NCBI RefSeq assembly: GCF_040436345.1
Contig: NC_133219.1
Coordinates: 19,364,458-19,428,457, forward strand
DNA: 64,000 bases
DNA from: Pagrus major
Lineage: Eukaryota; Chordata; Actinopteri; Spariformes; Sparidae
Reading direction: 5' to 3'
A program made the position numbers and the translations under genes. The notes below the pieces were generated by a model, which saw only the letters and a list, made by a program, of their open reading frames with translations, ran no database searches and was not told where the DNA came from. This document shows, one piece after another, positions 1 through 9,426 of this stretch; position 1 is the first letter of the stretch, and every line of letters starts with the position of its first letter.

Positions 1-479
1 ATTACCTGATTATCTCTGAAAAGAAAGACTGAAATTGTGTCATATGATCTGACATAAGTCTGGTAAAACAGATACAGTATTTAGTTTTAAGTGTTGTGAC
101 CCTTTACAAGATTCTTATAACTTTCATGAAAAGATAACAGAGCAGATCTCACAAGGAAGAGCATGTAGCAAAGATCAGGCAATAAAACAGCTGCCACACA
201 AAGTCCAAAGATAGTGAGAGCTGTAATCAGCAATAAACTGGAGCACTGAAGAAAGAAAAGTTTCTGAAAATGTCTTTACTTATACAAATATGTGAAATTA
301 TCCAATCAAGCATGAAAACATGCAGAGACACACAGTTTATTATAATGTCAAACAGAAGAGATCAGAGGTCTTTTCATCAACAGTGTTTCCAACAGTTTAT
401 GTGTCTTCACTGTGACAAAATATATTTTCATTGTTATACACGAAACATCAGACGAAGCTTTTTGATGAGATCAAACTCT

Positions 480-620
480 TCACCTTCCTGTCGGTGTTTG
501 AAACTTAAGATTTCTCACACTGGTCAGATCATCACACAGAGAGAAACAGAGGCTTAAACATGTTTGAGTCCAGAATGAACTTAAAAGTCTTCCAGGTGCT
601 GAAGGGCAGCTTGTGAAGTA
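480..620 (-). pseudogene. Inverted PRY/B30.2 fragment (relic)
   Basis: Read on the minus strand, this stretch resembles the PRY part of the neighbouring TRIM genes. It has the equivalents of the 'ILD' and 'LSDDLTSV' segments (seen here as CDDLTSVR), in the same order and spacing. The two segments are in different frames and no open domain can be built, so it is a relic and not a gene. The same relic is at 13915-14058 in copy 2, so it predates the segmental duplication. It lies about 0.85 kb upstream of the TRIM start in opposite orientation, evidence of an older, inverted TRIM or B30.2 gene at this locus. Confidence 0.6.
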
Positions 621-717
621 TCCTGTTATATCTGCTGGTAATAAAATCAGCTGGCTGCATCTACTACCAGTAATGATTAACGAATAAAAGAGGTTGGTGG
701 CGTTGAAAGAAATTCTG

Positions 718-826
718 ACATTGTTGAACGGAGCCACGATGACAGCACACTGTGGGAGATCTCTACTGAACAATGCACATTTCTGGGACTGAAAGAGTCA
801 AACTGAAGGGAAACAAAAGTTGGTGA
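718..826 (+). other. Candidate 5' non-coding exon A of the TRIM gene
   Basis: This stretch ends at a strong donor-like GTGAGT at about 822-827. It is clearly similar to 1319-1427, which ends at the same kind of donor just before the TRIM start codon. The shared order is a TTGTTGAAC block, then GAGATCTCT, then a purine-rich run, then TTGGTGAGTC. The two blocks therefore look like a duplicated 5' exon. The second block is only about 35 bases from the ATG, too short for an intron, so transcripts may use the first donor or read straight through. Copy 2 has the same pair near 14156-14265 and 14762-14872. Confidence 0.45.
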
Positions 827-1458
827 GTCTTTGATTTACGAACATTTTGGGACAAAAGAAAAACATTTGAACTCTGAACATTTTATTTCCACTTTCTGTC
901 ACTTATTGACATGAATATTATTGTTAGCTGCACAGGTTGATCGACAGCACCACCTCTTATCAGTTTCTGATGGATTTGTGCAGATTTCAAAATTTGACAT
1001 CCTGCTGAGAATGATCAGTCCTCACTGGAGGACTAATGAAAAAAACTCTTCCTGTTTGTGGTGTTTCATGAGAGTTTGTATTCTTTGTTTTGTGAAACAA
1101 AACATGAGAGGTCATCATTTTTTCACATGTTACTTTTTTTTTGTTGTAGGATAACAACTGCCAAAACAAGGAAATTATATTCTTCTGAGTCAAGAGAGAA
1201 ATATTCAACTCTGAATGACATCCTGACAGCTCCATCTGCTGGTGACAAAATAACACGACAACATTTATTATGGTAATAATTTAACCCTGTGACAGAGGTG
1301 AAAGAAAATTAAAGTTTTGACGTTGTTGAACAGAGCTGAGACGCCATTACAGGGTCTGAGATCTCTGCTGGAAAACACACGATTGGAGTATTTGAAGAAA
1401 TCAAGAGAAGAGACAGTAACTTGGTGAGTCCTGCTGTGAAAAATAACTTCAATAAGAA

Positions 1459-2883
1459 ATGGCTGAGAAAATTGCTCTCTTTGAAAGTCTCCTGAGCTGC
1501 CATGTGTGTTCAGAGACTTTCAGAGATCCTGTGTCTCTGAGCTGCAACCACAGCTTCTGTTCAATCTGCCTGAAAAAATTCTGGGAACAAGCTGCAAACA
1601 AAAACTGTCCCATTTGTAAAAGAAGATCCTCAAAAGATCTACTAGTGAACTATCAATTGAAGGAACTGGCTGACTCCTTTGCTGGGAGACAGAAATCTGG
1701 ATCATCTGAGGCAGAAAAAGGAGAGAAGAAGGTGGAGGTGGTGTGGAGTAAACATCAAGAAGAGACATTTCTCTTCTGTGAGGACGAGCAGAGAGCTGTG
1801 TGTCCTGTCTGTGAGTTTTCTCTCCACCGGACTCACAAGGTGGTTCCTGTAGAACAAGCAGTCAGTGAGCTGAAGGAGCAGCTGAAATCTGACTTAAAGT
1901 CTCTACAGGACAAGAGGAACAAATACAAACAAGTGAGGAAAACATACAATGAAGTGATTCAACACTCCAACAAGCAGCTGTTGTCCACAGAGAGGCAGAT
2001 CAGAGCAGAGTTCAACAAGCTCCACCAGTTCCTGAAAGAGGAAGAGGAGTCCAGACTGGCAGCTCTGAGGGAGGAAGAGGAGCAGAAGGGGAAGACTATC
2101 AGCAGAGAGATGAAGATGATGGAGGAGCAGATCTCCTCTCTGTCAGACAGTATCTGTGCTGTTGAAGAAGAGCTGCAGAAACACAACGTGCCATTCCTCA
2201 GCAGTTATAAAGCCACTCAGACCAGAGCCAGAGTCCAGTGCTCACTGTCAGATCCACAGCTGGTCTCAGGAGCGCTGATAGATGTGGCCAAACACCTGGG
2301 CAACCTGTCCTTCAGAGTCTGGGAGAAGATGAAGGACAAGGTCCACTTCAGTCCTGTCATTCTGGACCCAAACACTGCAAACCCCTGGCTCCATCTGTCT
2401 GATGATCTGACCAGTGTGAAAAATGAAGACACAAAGCAGCAGCTTCCTGACAATCCAGAGAGATTCACTAAGTATGTCAATATTCTGGGCTCTGAGGGCT
2501 TCAGCTCAGGGAAACACAGCTGGGAGGTGGAGGTGGGAGATCATCCTAGCTGGAATGTAGGTTTGGGTAAAGAGTCAGCTGACAGGAAGGGAAAGATATC
2601 TGGTACACCAAAATATGGAATCTGGTGTTTATCACATGATGATGGAAAATACACTAATGGTGTTGATGAGACTGTCAGAGTGAAGAAGAGTCTGCAGAGG
2701 ATCAGAGTCCAGCTGGACTATGACAGGGGGGAGGTGTCCTTCTACGACCCTGAAGACATGACTCACATCTACACTCACAGAGACACTTTCACTGAGAAAC
2801 TCTTCCCATTTTTCACTGTTGGAGAGGCTGCTGATGCTAAAACTGCTGATATCAAAATCTGTCAGACTGATATTTCTCTGTGA
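1459..2883 (+). CDS. TRIM E3 ubiquitin ligase-like, copy 1 (RING, B-box, coiled coil, PRY-SPRY)
   Basis: This is an intronless 474-residue tripartite-motif protein. A C3HC4 RING uses C14, C17, C29, H31, C34, C37, C50 and C53. A B-box2 follows at about 96-126 (H99, C107, C115, C118, H123, H126), then a long charged coiled coil to about 260 and a PRY-SPRY domain from about 285 to the end (WEVEVGDHPSWNVGL motif). RING-TRIM proteins of this layout are ubiquitin ligases, many antiviral, and the SPRY domain recognises the target. It resembles the intronless TRIM35/A33/NF7-like fish genes more than multi-exon finTRIMs; the exact subfamily is not settled. Oddity: the first B-box zinc ligand is Trp (W96, codon TGG at 1744-1746), where copy 2 has Cys. 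The start is the first ATG before the RING and gives MAEKIALFES, matching copy 2. Confidence 0.93.
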   Translation: MAEKIALFESLLSCHVCSETFRDPVSLSCNHSFCSICLKKFWEQAANKNCPICKRRSSKDLLVNYQLKELADSFAGRQKSGSSEAEKGEKKVEVVWSKHQEETFLFCEDEQRAVCPVCEFSLHRTHKVVPVEQAVSELKEQLKSDLKSLQDKRNKYKQVRKTYNEVIQHSNKQLLSTERQIRAEFNKLHQFLKEEEESRLAALREEEEQKGKTISREMKMMEEQISSLSDSICAVEEELQKHNVPFLSSYKATQTRARVQCSLSDPQLVSGALIDVAKHLGNLSFRVWEKMKDKVHFSPVILDPNTANPWLHLSDDLTSVKNEDTKQQLPDNPERFTKYVNILGSEGFSSGKHSWEVEVGDHPSWNVGLGKESADRKGKISGTPKYGIWCLSHDDGKYTNGVDETVRVKKSLQRIRVQLDYDRGEVSFYDPEDMTHIYTHRDTFTEKLFPFFTVGEAADAKTADIKICQTDISL

Positions 2884-4170
2884 TGTTCAGGAATGTAAAT
2901 TAATTGTTCCAACTTTTACATTCAAAATGTATAAATCATGACTGTTTGAGGTTTATTAGACATCACTCATCATTGCACCCAAACCAGCATTCTGGATCTG
3001 TTTTTTTTTCTTTTACATCTGAAGCAGACATAAGCAGTCTATAGATTATAAATGCATACTGAAACTGTATTTTTTATCTGGTCTTAAAGTTTTATACAAT
3101 TATAAATCAGTTTTTTAAGATTATAACTTATTATCCTGGTCAGCAGCATCTTGTTTTTAGTCAGATCACAATATAACATAAACTGTATCCACTACAACAA
3201 ATATGTTGTTTCTTTAACTTTTATCATCATCAGACATCAGTTTGTGTTTGTCAGATTTCAGTTTTTACACTCAGAGTCTCAGTGGTTCAGAGGATCAACA
3301 CACATTCTGGATCTGACTGATTGTCTTTTTTATAATTTGTTGTTGAGCGTCACAGAAATTGTTTTTCTGTCTCTACTGTCTGAAATGAAATTACGTTAAG
3401 TTGTTTTATTTTTATTTACACTTTTCAGGCAAACTGACTGCAAAGTGATTTACATTAAATCATTGTTTTGAGCTGAAATCTGTACTTTCAAATATCTTCA
3501 GTCATTAAGTATTCAGTTATATTTTATTTTGATAACATTTATGAAGAAAGTCACTCCAAAGACAAACTTGATATATTGAAGCTGATTGTTTTGTTTCATC
3601 ATCTCACAGTGCTTCTTCAGATGTATATGACATTTGTTGTGTGTAAACATGGTCAATAACACGAATGATAAAAGTCAATGTCCAGATCAACATATGATCA
3701 ACATAGAGGAAATACCAGCAGGACCATTTAGTTTACTTAAGAAAAATAAATAATAATAACTATATGTTTTTGAAATGTACATCAGATGGATGCTGCTTCA
3801 CATGATGTGTAATTAAATCACCAGCAGCTTTTATTCAGAATTATGTGGTTGTCAGTCAAACAGTCGTGTGATTTTACAAAGGTAAAAATTATAATAAACA
3901 CAGATCATAAAAGACAATTATAGAAAATACGATATTTATTGTTAATCCATTAATGATATAATAACTGTTTTCTTTCTATTTTTTCTTTCTGTAAAGTCAC
4001 ATGACTCATGAACTGATTGTATATAAAGAAACCTGAATCAGCCTCATACCACCCTGATGAAGCTGAACAGCTGAAAACATGTGAGGAATAAAACATGTCA
4101 TACTGGAGAGGAGTTGTGCAGCTTGTTTAATACTGATGGAGTTTTACTGATTGTCACACTGATCTGTACC
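2884..4170 (+). other. AT-rich 3' flank of TRIM copy 1
   Basis: No open coding segment with family resemblance is visible. The sequence is AT-rich and largely shared with 16332-17680, which suggests 3' UTR and flank carried along by the duplication. It differs from copy 2 between about 3255 and 3560. Confidence 0.6.
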
Positions 4171-4240
4171 TCACTGTGTGTGTGCGTGTGTGTGTGTGTG
4201 TGTGTATGTGTGTGTGTGAGTGTGAGTGTGAGTGTGTGTG
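4171..4240 (+). repeat. Imperfect (TG)n microsatellite
   Basis: TG repeat interrupted by CG, TA and GA units. The corresponding place in copy 2 (17680-17751) is an uninterrupted and longer run, so the two copies have diverged in repeat purity since duplication. Confidence 0.9.
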
Positions 4241-4267
4241 TCGTCAAAATAGAAACAGAAATCTAGT

Positions 4268-5488
4268 ATAAAAGATGGTTAAACTTTAAACTCCCACAAC
4301 TTCACTGCAGGATTATATACTCTAAAAATGTAGTTTTATAAACAATTATAACAGTTTCCTTAAGAAATATATAAGAAATATATAAAGTTTGTAAAGTGAA
4401 GTTGTGACAGTGTGTTGATCCTCAGCTCTGATACAGACAGCCTCATTAAAGAGAGGGAGTACTGAGGCTTGTACAGACACAGCAGGTCTCTGATACTGGC
4501 GGTGATAGAATGTGATCATCTAAGTACATTTACTCAAGTACTGCGCTTAAGTATACATTTTAGGTATTTAATTGAGTATTTTTATTTCATGCAACTTTTC
4601 TGATGATTCAAACACTTTATGTTGTAAGAGATAAATGTTATGCTCAGGCAAAAGTAGTAGAACAGAAAATGACGACTTTTACTTATACTCATCAAGAGCA
4701 GTCAAAGAAGATGTGGAGTTTGAATTTCACAACTCATATTATGGGATTAAGACCAAAAGTTAGTACAAAATGGACTGGGCTACAGAACGTCGGGCTATGT
4801 ATTGTGTTAAACTTAAATCTAATCCCTCGTCATGACTCATAAAACATGCCAAAACCAAGGGTCGACTTGTGTACCTCTGGTCCACGGTGTCCTGTAGGTG
4901 ACATCAGGCAGCTTTCTGCTGTGGGGGTACAGGTCACTAGTGCCAGTGAAGTAAGGTGTTGGCAGCGCCAGCAAATTCATCATTACTTTCTGATTAGTGG
5001 TGGCCTGAAAGAAAGAGACAGGGGAAGGAGGGAGGCAGGGCAACATAGCATCAGGGTTTAATGACAAATTGTGTGGAAAAGTTAACAAGCCTCAAAAACA
5101 TAGTCGAGAGCTTTATATCTGTTAGCAGAGAAAATCTGAGCAGGAAAACAGCTGTCACTTTCTGACCTGTGAAAGTCATACAAAGAACAGTACACGTATA
5201 ATTAAGGCAAACATTGATATCATGATTCTTTCTTTTTATTTTCTTAATGACAACATGGAAACGGTACTCAGATCAACATATACACTCCTCAAAATTCATT
5301 AGGGATATTGTCATATGGGTGCATAAATGCATGTGCATGGATATGTAATAAAAGTCAAATGAAATGTGTCGCCTTATTTTTGGGGACCAAAATTATTCAC
5401 AAAACACAAATCACAGAAGAAAAGCAACCCAGTGAAACACTAAAATATCCCAATATCCCTGACTAATTTTAAACAGTGTACTTACATG
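4268..5488. other. Non-coding stretch specific to the copy 1 side
   Basis: I see no supported gene here. The short frames around 4603-5088 have no recognisable domain and no splice context. It is the start of the inserted segment that separates TRIM copy 1 from its promoter-like block. Confidence 0.5.
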
Positions 5489-5490
5489 TA

Positions 5491-5868
5491 CAGTGCCTGA
5501 CAAAAGTCTTACACTTATCCTGTGGTTGCACTTCACATGAAGGTCTGGTGTGCTGGGGTCCTTTTTATACACACCTGGGAATGTGTTAATTACAGTATTT
5601 GTCACAGGTGGAGCTCTAATCTGTGATTGGTTGAATCATTTAAAGACACAACAAGACTTTTGTCCAAGCAAAATCTGACCTTTCTGTCCTAATTAAATGA
5701 TAAAACTCAATGAATGATACACAACTTTATTTTGGTATAATAAGCATAATCTAGAGGCCTTTGCCTTTCATATAAGCCATTTCTGATTCCAATTGATCAA
5801 CTACAAGTCAAGTTATTATTTGTTGTTCCTACAACTTGGATAAGTGACAAGACTTTTGTCAGGCACTG
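5491..5868. mobile_element. Tc1/mariner-like miniature inverted-repeat element
   Basis: A 378-bp element flanked by TA on both sides (5489-5490 and 5869-5870). The left end reads CAGTGCCTGACAAAAGTCTT and the right end is its exact reverse complement. The inverted repeats continue for about 30 bases with small differences (ACTTATCC present in both). There is no transposase frame, so it is non-autonomous. The TA target site and CAGTGCC-type ends fit fish Tc1-like elements. Confidence 0.88.
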
Positions 5869-6449
5869 TATGTATATCACAAATATAAGTACTCATTATG
5901 CAAAATGGCCGACATCAGAATCACATTATATAGAAAAGCAGTTAATTGATGCATTGACTTATTTGTTAAATCTTCCATTAATCATCTTTTATTGTCAATT
6001 ATAATACTAAGACATCCATGCAGGAGTTGCATTGTGGGGAAGCCTTTGAGGACTTGAGGGTTGGCAGATGAATTAAAGGGTCACATCGCATGAAAACATA
6101 CTTTCTCACATATCCCATTTGACATGAAGATGGTTTTGATTTTATGCGACTGGATACATTATTACACCAACACTATTAGCATGTCTAACAACCAATGGGA
6201 GAGCAGGAGAGAATGTTATTGTTTGAAATGGAGAACTGGGGCTTTGATCTGGATTCTAAAGCTGGCAAGCTCTTTGATTGAGTGAGACCATTCCTCCCAT
6301 TCCTCTGATCACTGCTAAAAGACACAGCACAGTAGTAGAGGTGTTGCAAGTTTTGCAGTCAGTTCAGGAATATACGAAGCCAGGTTTTATCCCAGCTATA
6401 TCGAAGCAAGATTTTCAGTAAAGTGCGGTAATTTCTTCAAGATAAGAAG

Positions 6450-7043
6450 ATGAACAGAAAAGGACAACTTCCGCCCCTGCCGGCCCTGACCCGTCCACTG
6501 ATCCCAGAGATTAAGAGGAAGGAGATGAGAATTGAAAAAACAATCAAAACCTGCCAACAATCAAAACCTCGTAGACTTCCCCCCCTGCCGGACGTGCCAG
6601 CCCTGCCGGCCCTGCCAGCCGGGATGTCTCTAACCCGTCCACTGATGCCACCAATTACGAGGAAGGAGACGAGAATTGAAAAGACAATCAAAACCTGCCA
6701 ACAATCAAAACCTGGTCCACTTTCACCCCTGCCGGACCTGCCGGCCGGGATGTCTCTGACCCATCCACTGATCCCACCAATTAAGAGGAAGGAGACGAGA
6801 ATTGAAAAGACAATCAAAACCTACCAACAATCAAAACCTCGTAGACTTCCCCCCCTGCCGGACGTGCCAGCCCTGCGGGCCCTGCGGGCCCTGCCGGCCG
6901 GGATGTCTCTGACCCGTCCACTGATCCCACCGATTAAGAGGAAGGAGATGAGCATTGGAAAATCAGAGGAGTCTCAGGAGTGTGTTCTGGACCCACCCAG
7001 AAAAGTGGAAAAGTTTTCCTCCATCCCACCCCTGAGTTTCTGA
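6450..7043 (+). CDS. Hypothetical proline- and lysine-rich repeat protein (197 aa), possibly broken
   Basis: The frame encodes four tandem units of 42-51 residues, each running through LPPLPD/PALPAG, MSLTRPLIPPI, KRKE, then RIEKTIKTCQQSKP. The unit spacings (about 144, 126 and 153 bases, measured between successive AGGAAGGAGA sites) are all multiples of three, so unit changes kept the frame. The start is the first ATG (context AAGATGAAC). The last unit diverges into SIGKSEESQE and the frame stops at 7041-7043. A different frame immediately after (7034-7190) encodes a convincing coiled coil, which hints at a frameshift. No family is recognised. The opposite strand is also open over much of this stretch, as expected for GC-rich repeats. 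It could be an expressed orphan gene, a pseudogene or a coding-looking minisatellite. Confidence 0.4.
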   Translation: MNRKGQLPPLPALTRPLIPEIKRKEMRIEKTIKTCQQSKPRRLPPLPDVPALPALPAGMSLTRPLMPPITRKETRIEKTIKTCQQSKPGPLSPLPDLPAGMSLTHPLIPPIKRKETRIEKTIKTYQQSKPRRLPPLPDVPALRALRALPAGMSLTRPLIPPIKRKEMSIGKSEESQECVLDPPRKVEKFSSIPPLSF

Positions 7044-7190
7044 GCTCAAAGCAGAGAGAGCAAGAAACGATGAACTCCTCAAAGAAGCAGCAGAGTATCG
7101 TGACCAAATCATTGCCCTTCAGGTACTCATCAGTGAGCAGCAGGAGAAAAGTCAGCAGAAAGACAGTCAAAAGACATGCAAAAGAAGTTA
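7034..7190 (+). pseudogene. Coiled-coil coding fragment in a shifted frame
   Basis: From about 7034 a frame different from the preceding ORF reads VSELKAERARNDELLKEAAE and continues as a charged heptad-like segment to ALQ, where a donor-like CAG/GTACTC lies at about 7118, before ending at a TAA near 7190. The composition is that of a genuine coiled coil. The preceding reading frame stops at 7043, so either one small indel has separated two parts of one protein or an intron boundary is missed. Its 3' part runs into the 191-bp tandem repeat. Confidence 0.4.
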
Positions 7191-7640
7191 AGTTAATCGG
7201 ATAGTCTAAAAAAGTCACTGCTCTCCAGATCAGATATGAGAGGCTCAGCTAAGAAAAAAGAGCAGAGTTCAGATCACAGTAGCTCGTCCTTGAACTCCTG
7301 AACCCTAACCCTTAACCCTTGTGGGTTCTCTCCGGGTGCTCTGGCTTCCTCCCACAGTCAAAAGACATGCAAAAAAAGTAAGGTTAATCGGTTAGTCTAA
7401 AAAAGTCACACTGCTCTCCAGATCAGATATGAGACGTTCAGCTAAGAATAAGACCAGAGTTCAGATTACAGTAGCTCGTCCCTGAACTCCTGAGCCCTAA
7501 CCCTTAACCCTTGTGGGTTCTCTCCGGGTGCTCCGGCTTCCTCCCACAGTCCAAAGACATGAAAAAAAAGTAAGGTTAATCGGTTAGTCTAAATTGTCCG
7601 TAGGTGTAACCCTCCTTAAAGTCCCTGAACCCTAACCCCG
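7164..7640 (+). repeat. 191-bp tandem repeat, about 2.5 units, with telomere-like motifs
   Basis: Units begin at about 7164, 7355 and 7547 (spacing 191 and 192). Each holds CAGTCAAAAGACATGCA, a GTTAATCGG segment, AGCTCGTCCCTGAACTCC, then CCCTAACCCTTAACCC and TCTCCGGGTGCTC. The CTTCCTCCCACAGTCCAAAG and CTAAATTGTCCGTAGGTG segments belong to a dispersed repeat I know to be abundant in fish genomes. Amplification therefore seems to have started inside a dispersed element. Confidence 0.8.
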
Positions 7641-7788
7641 TAACCCTTAAGCCTGAATTAGAGACCTGGAAGTATCCTTGAGCAAGATACTGACCCCCAA
7701 TTTGACATCATCTCTTGGTCATCTCTTTAAATTACAGATAGATTGTAAACATTGTTCGGTTCTGTACTTACAACATCTGTCATGTACA

Positions 7789-7943
7789 GAAGAGTATTAA
7801 GGCCAGGAGGAGGAAAAAATTGTCAGGAGGAAGTTTTTTTATTTTCATTATGCAACATTTAGACTTTTTTCTTGAAGTGCATAATGGGGGAAAAAAACTT
7901 TCTCCTCTCATTTTTTCCCTCATCCCTGGCCCTAATACTCTTC
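7789..7943. mobile_element. Palindromic (fold-back) miniature element
   Basis: Two arms of about 70 bases are imperfect reverse complements around a short centre near 7860-7877. The left arm starts GAAGAGTATTAAGGCCAGG and the right arm ends CCTGGCCCTAATACTCTTC. The arms also share the CATTATGCA segment next to the loop. There is no coding content. This is a non-autonomous hairpin-type element whose transcript would form a long hairpin. Confidence 0.8.
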
Positions 7944-7964
7944 CGTAGTCATGCCTGTCCATCC

Positions 7965-8145
7965 TGGGAGAGGGATCCCTCCTCTGTTGCTCTTCCTGAG
8001 GTTTCTCCCTTTTTTCTTCATGGAGTTTTTCCTCATCCGAGTCGAAGGTCTAAGGACAGAGGGTGTTGTATGCAGTACAGAATGTTTTTTTGTTTTTTTA
8101 ACCCCAGCTCCATTAGACACGAGGCTCACCACCCTTTGAATGTTT
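7965..8145 (+). repeat. Dispersed teleost repeat fragment (GCTCTTCCTGAGGTTTCT type)
   Basis: It contains GCTCTTCCTGAGGTTTCT, GAGTTTTTCCTCATCCGAG and GGTCTAAGGACAGAGGGTGT in order. The same series appears at 43050-43257, where the copy ends in AATAAAATTGATTTGATTTG. The TTGAT tail suggests retrotransposition. I recognise this as a very common fish repeat but do not assign its class. Confidence 0.75.
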
Positions 8146-8644
8146 TGTTTGTTTCTCTGCGTATGTATTAATTTGTGAAGGCATTATTAAAATAAGATCA
8201 AAAATTAGGAAAACAGAAAACATCTTCTTATTGGACACAGGAGCTCCACACCAAAGTGTACCAGAAAATTGTTAAAGCAAGAAAGAAACAATCTCACCAC
8301 AAGGTCCTCACATCCCTTCTGACTTCATATTTTCATATTTGTTGTGGTAGATTCTCATTAAGGCCAGCAGATAAAATACAATGAAATGCAAAGCTGCAGC
8401 GTTATATAATAAATATTATACCGAGATGAGCCACTTTGCCTGATGAGAACATATATTTGGTACTTAAAGTATACTTGGATGCTGATATGAATTTAAACAG
8501 AGTATTTCTACACTTCAATACTTTGCAGTGTTACTACTTTCACTAAAGATCAGAATACTTCCTCCACTACTGCTGAATCCTCATGAAGGTATTACTTTTA
8601 GATAGCCCATTCACAGCTTTTGAATGGGTTTTTTTTTTCCTGCA

Positions 8645-8881
8645 GCAGCACTGCATGTTTTTCACCACATGGAGGCGTTATTTACTACTCTATCAAAAGA
8701 CAGTGTATATAGAGCTGATACCAAGGATATGATTGAGTCTATGCAGATACGTGCAGGTGAGTCTGTCCAGTATATCATGAACATGAACAGAGCAGACAGT
8801 AACACAAACACTTTGTCACTGAATCGCTTCATGCCAGGTGATTTTGCATCAGATCTCACAGAAGGTTTGACTATATTGTAG
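8645..8881 (+). other. Orphan exon-like open segment
   Basis: A pyrimidine run ending CCTGCAG (about 8640-8646) precedes a frame open to 8881 that reads HHMEALFTTLSKDSVYRADT and then DMIESMQIRAGESVQYIMNM. The composition is more protein-like than that of nearby frames, and the acceptor is good. No partner exon, domain or family was found, so this may be an exon relic. Confidence 0.2.
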
Positions 8882-9426
8882 TTCAAAGACAACCTTAAGA
8901 AAAAGAAGAGTCTTTGTTCTATATCTGACAAAAAGAGATAGAAATGTGTGGGATTGTTACGGTGTCTCACACTTTTTTTCTTTCTGGGTTTCACAAAACA
9001 ACTGCTGTCTCCTGTGCTTGTAAATCTTTTTGTATGGCCTCGCGGAAATCTCTCGAGTTAACAGACTCTTAAAAGTCAGTGAGAAACATCTATATTTGGA
9101 TTTTTACAAGTATTTCATCAAGGTGACAAAAACAACACCATTCACTGTCTGTTTCAGACTTATCAGTGACATCAGACTCTGGGAATTTGTGTGTTTTGAC
9201 TGCATCTCAGTAAAACTTTTCACAATGGAGGGACAAGTTTTAGGATATTCACATTGACATGAAACTGCACCAAATGAGCGCTAATGTAAGAACAACTTTC
9301 TCTTTCTATTAAAACTGTATTTCTACAGCACCTTTCAAAACCAAAGTTACAAAGAAATACCAACAAAAAAACAGAACAACATGTCCACACATGATCAACT
9401 AACAAGTCAGTCTTTGTAACTTTAAC

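Larger units (their letters stand above)
1..4267 (+). repeat. Segmental duplication, copy 1 (TRIM unit)
   Basis: This segment is repeated at about 13443-17802 in the same orientation. Base 1 matches 13443, so the left edge of the duplication lies outside the window. Similarity is very high through the 5' region, the TRIM reading frame and most of the 3' flank, and ends in a CA/TG microsatellite followed by a shared stretch near 4245-4267. Copy-specific gaps occur around 3255-3560, where copy 2 has different sequence near 16700-17090. After 4267 the homology breaks, but it resumes at 11075-11341 against 17804-17833 and 18590-18810, so 4268-11074 is probably later inserted sequence. Confidence 0.9.

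Noticed and set aside
2217-2480. Open frames on the minus strand inside both TRIM genes (also 1959-2186, 15407-15634, 15665-15928)
   Set aside because: They are shadows of the strongly supported plus-strand TRIM frames and have no domain of their own.
6437-6817. 126-codon minus-strand frame over the proline/lysine repeat region
   Set aside because: It mirrors the repeat structure of the plus-strand frame and is hydrophobic by antisense composition; no independent support.
7270-7650. Interstitial telomere sequence
   Set aside because: The CCCTAA motifs are only two or three per 191-bp unit and belong to the tandem repeat, not to a telomeric array.
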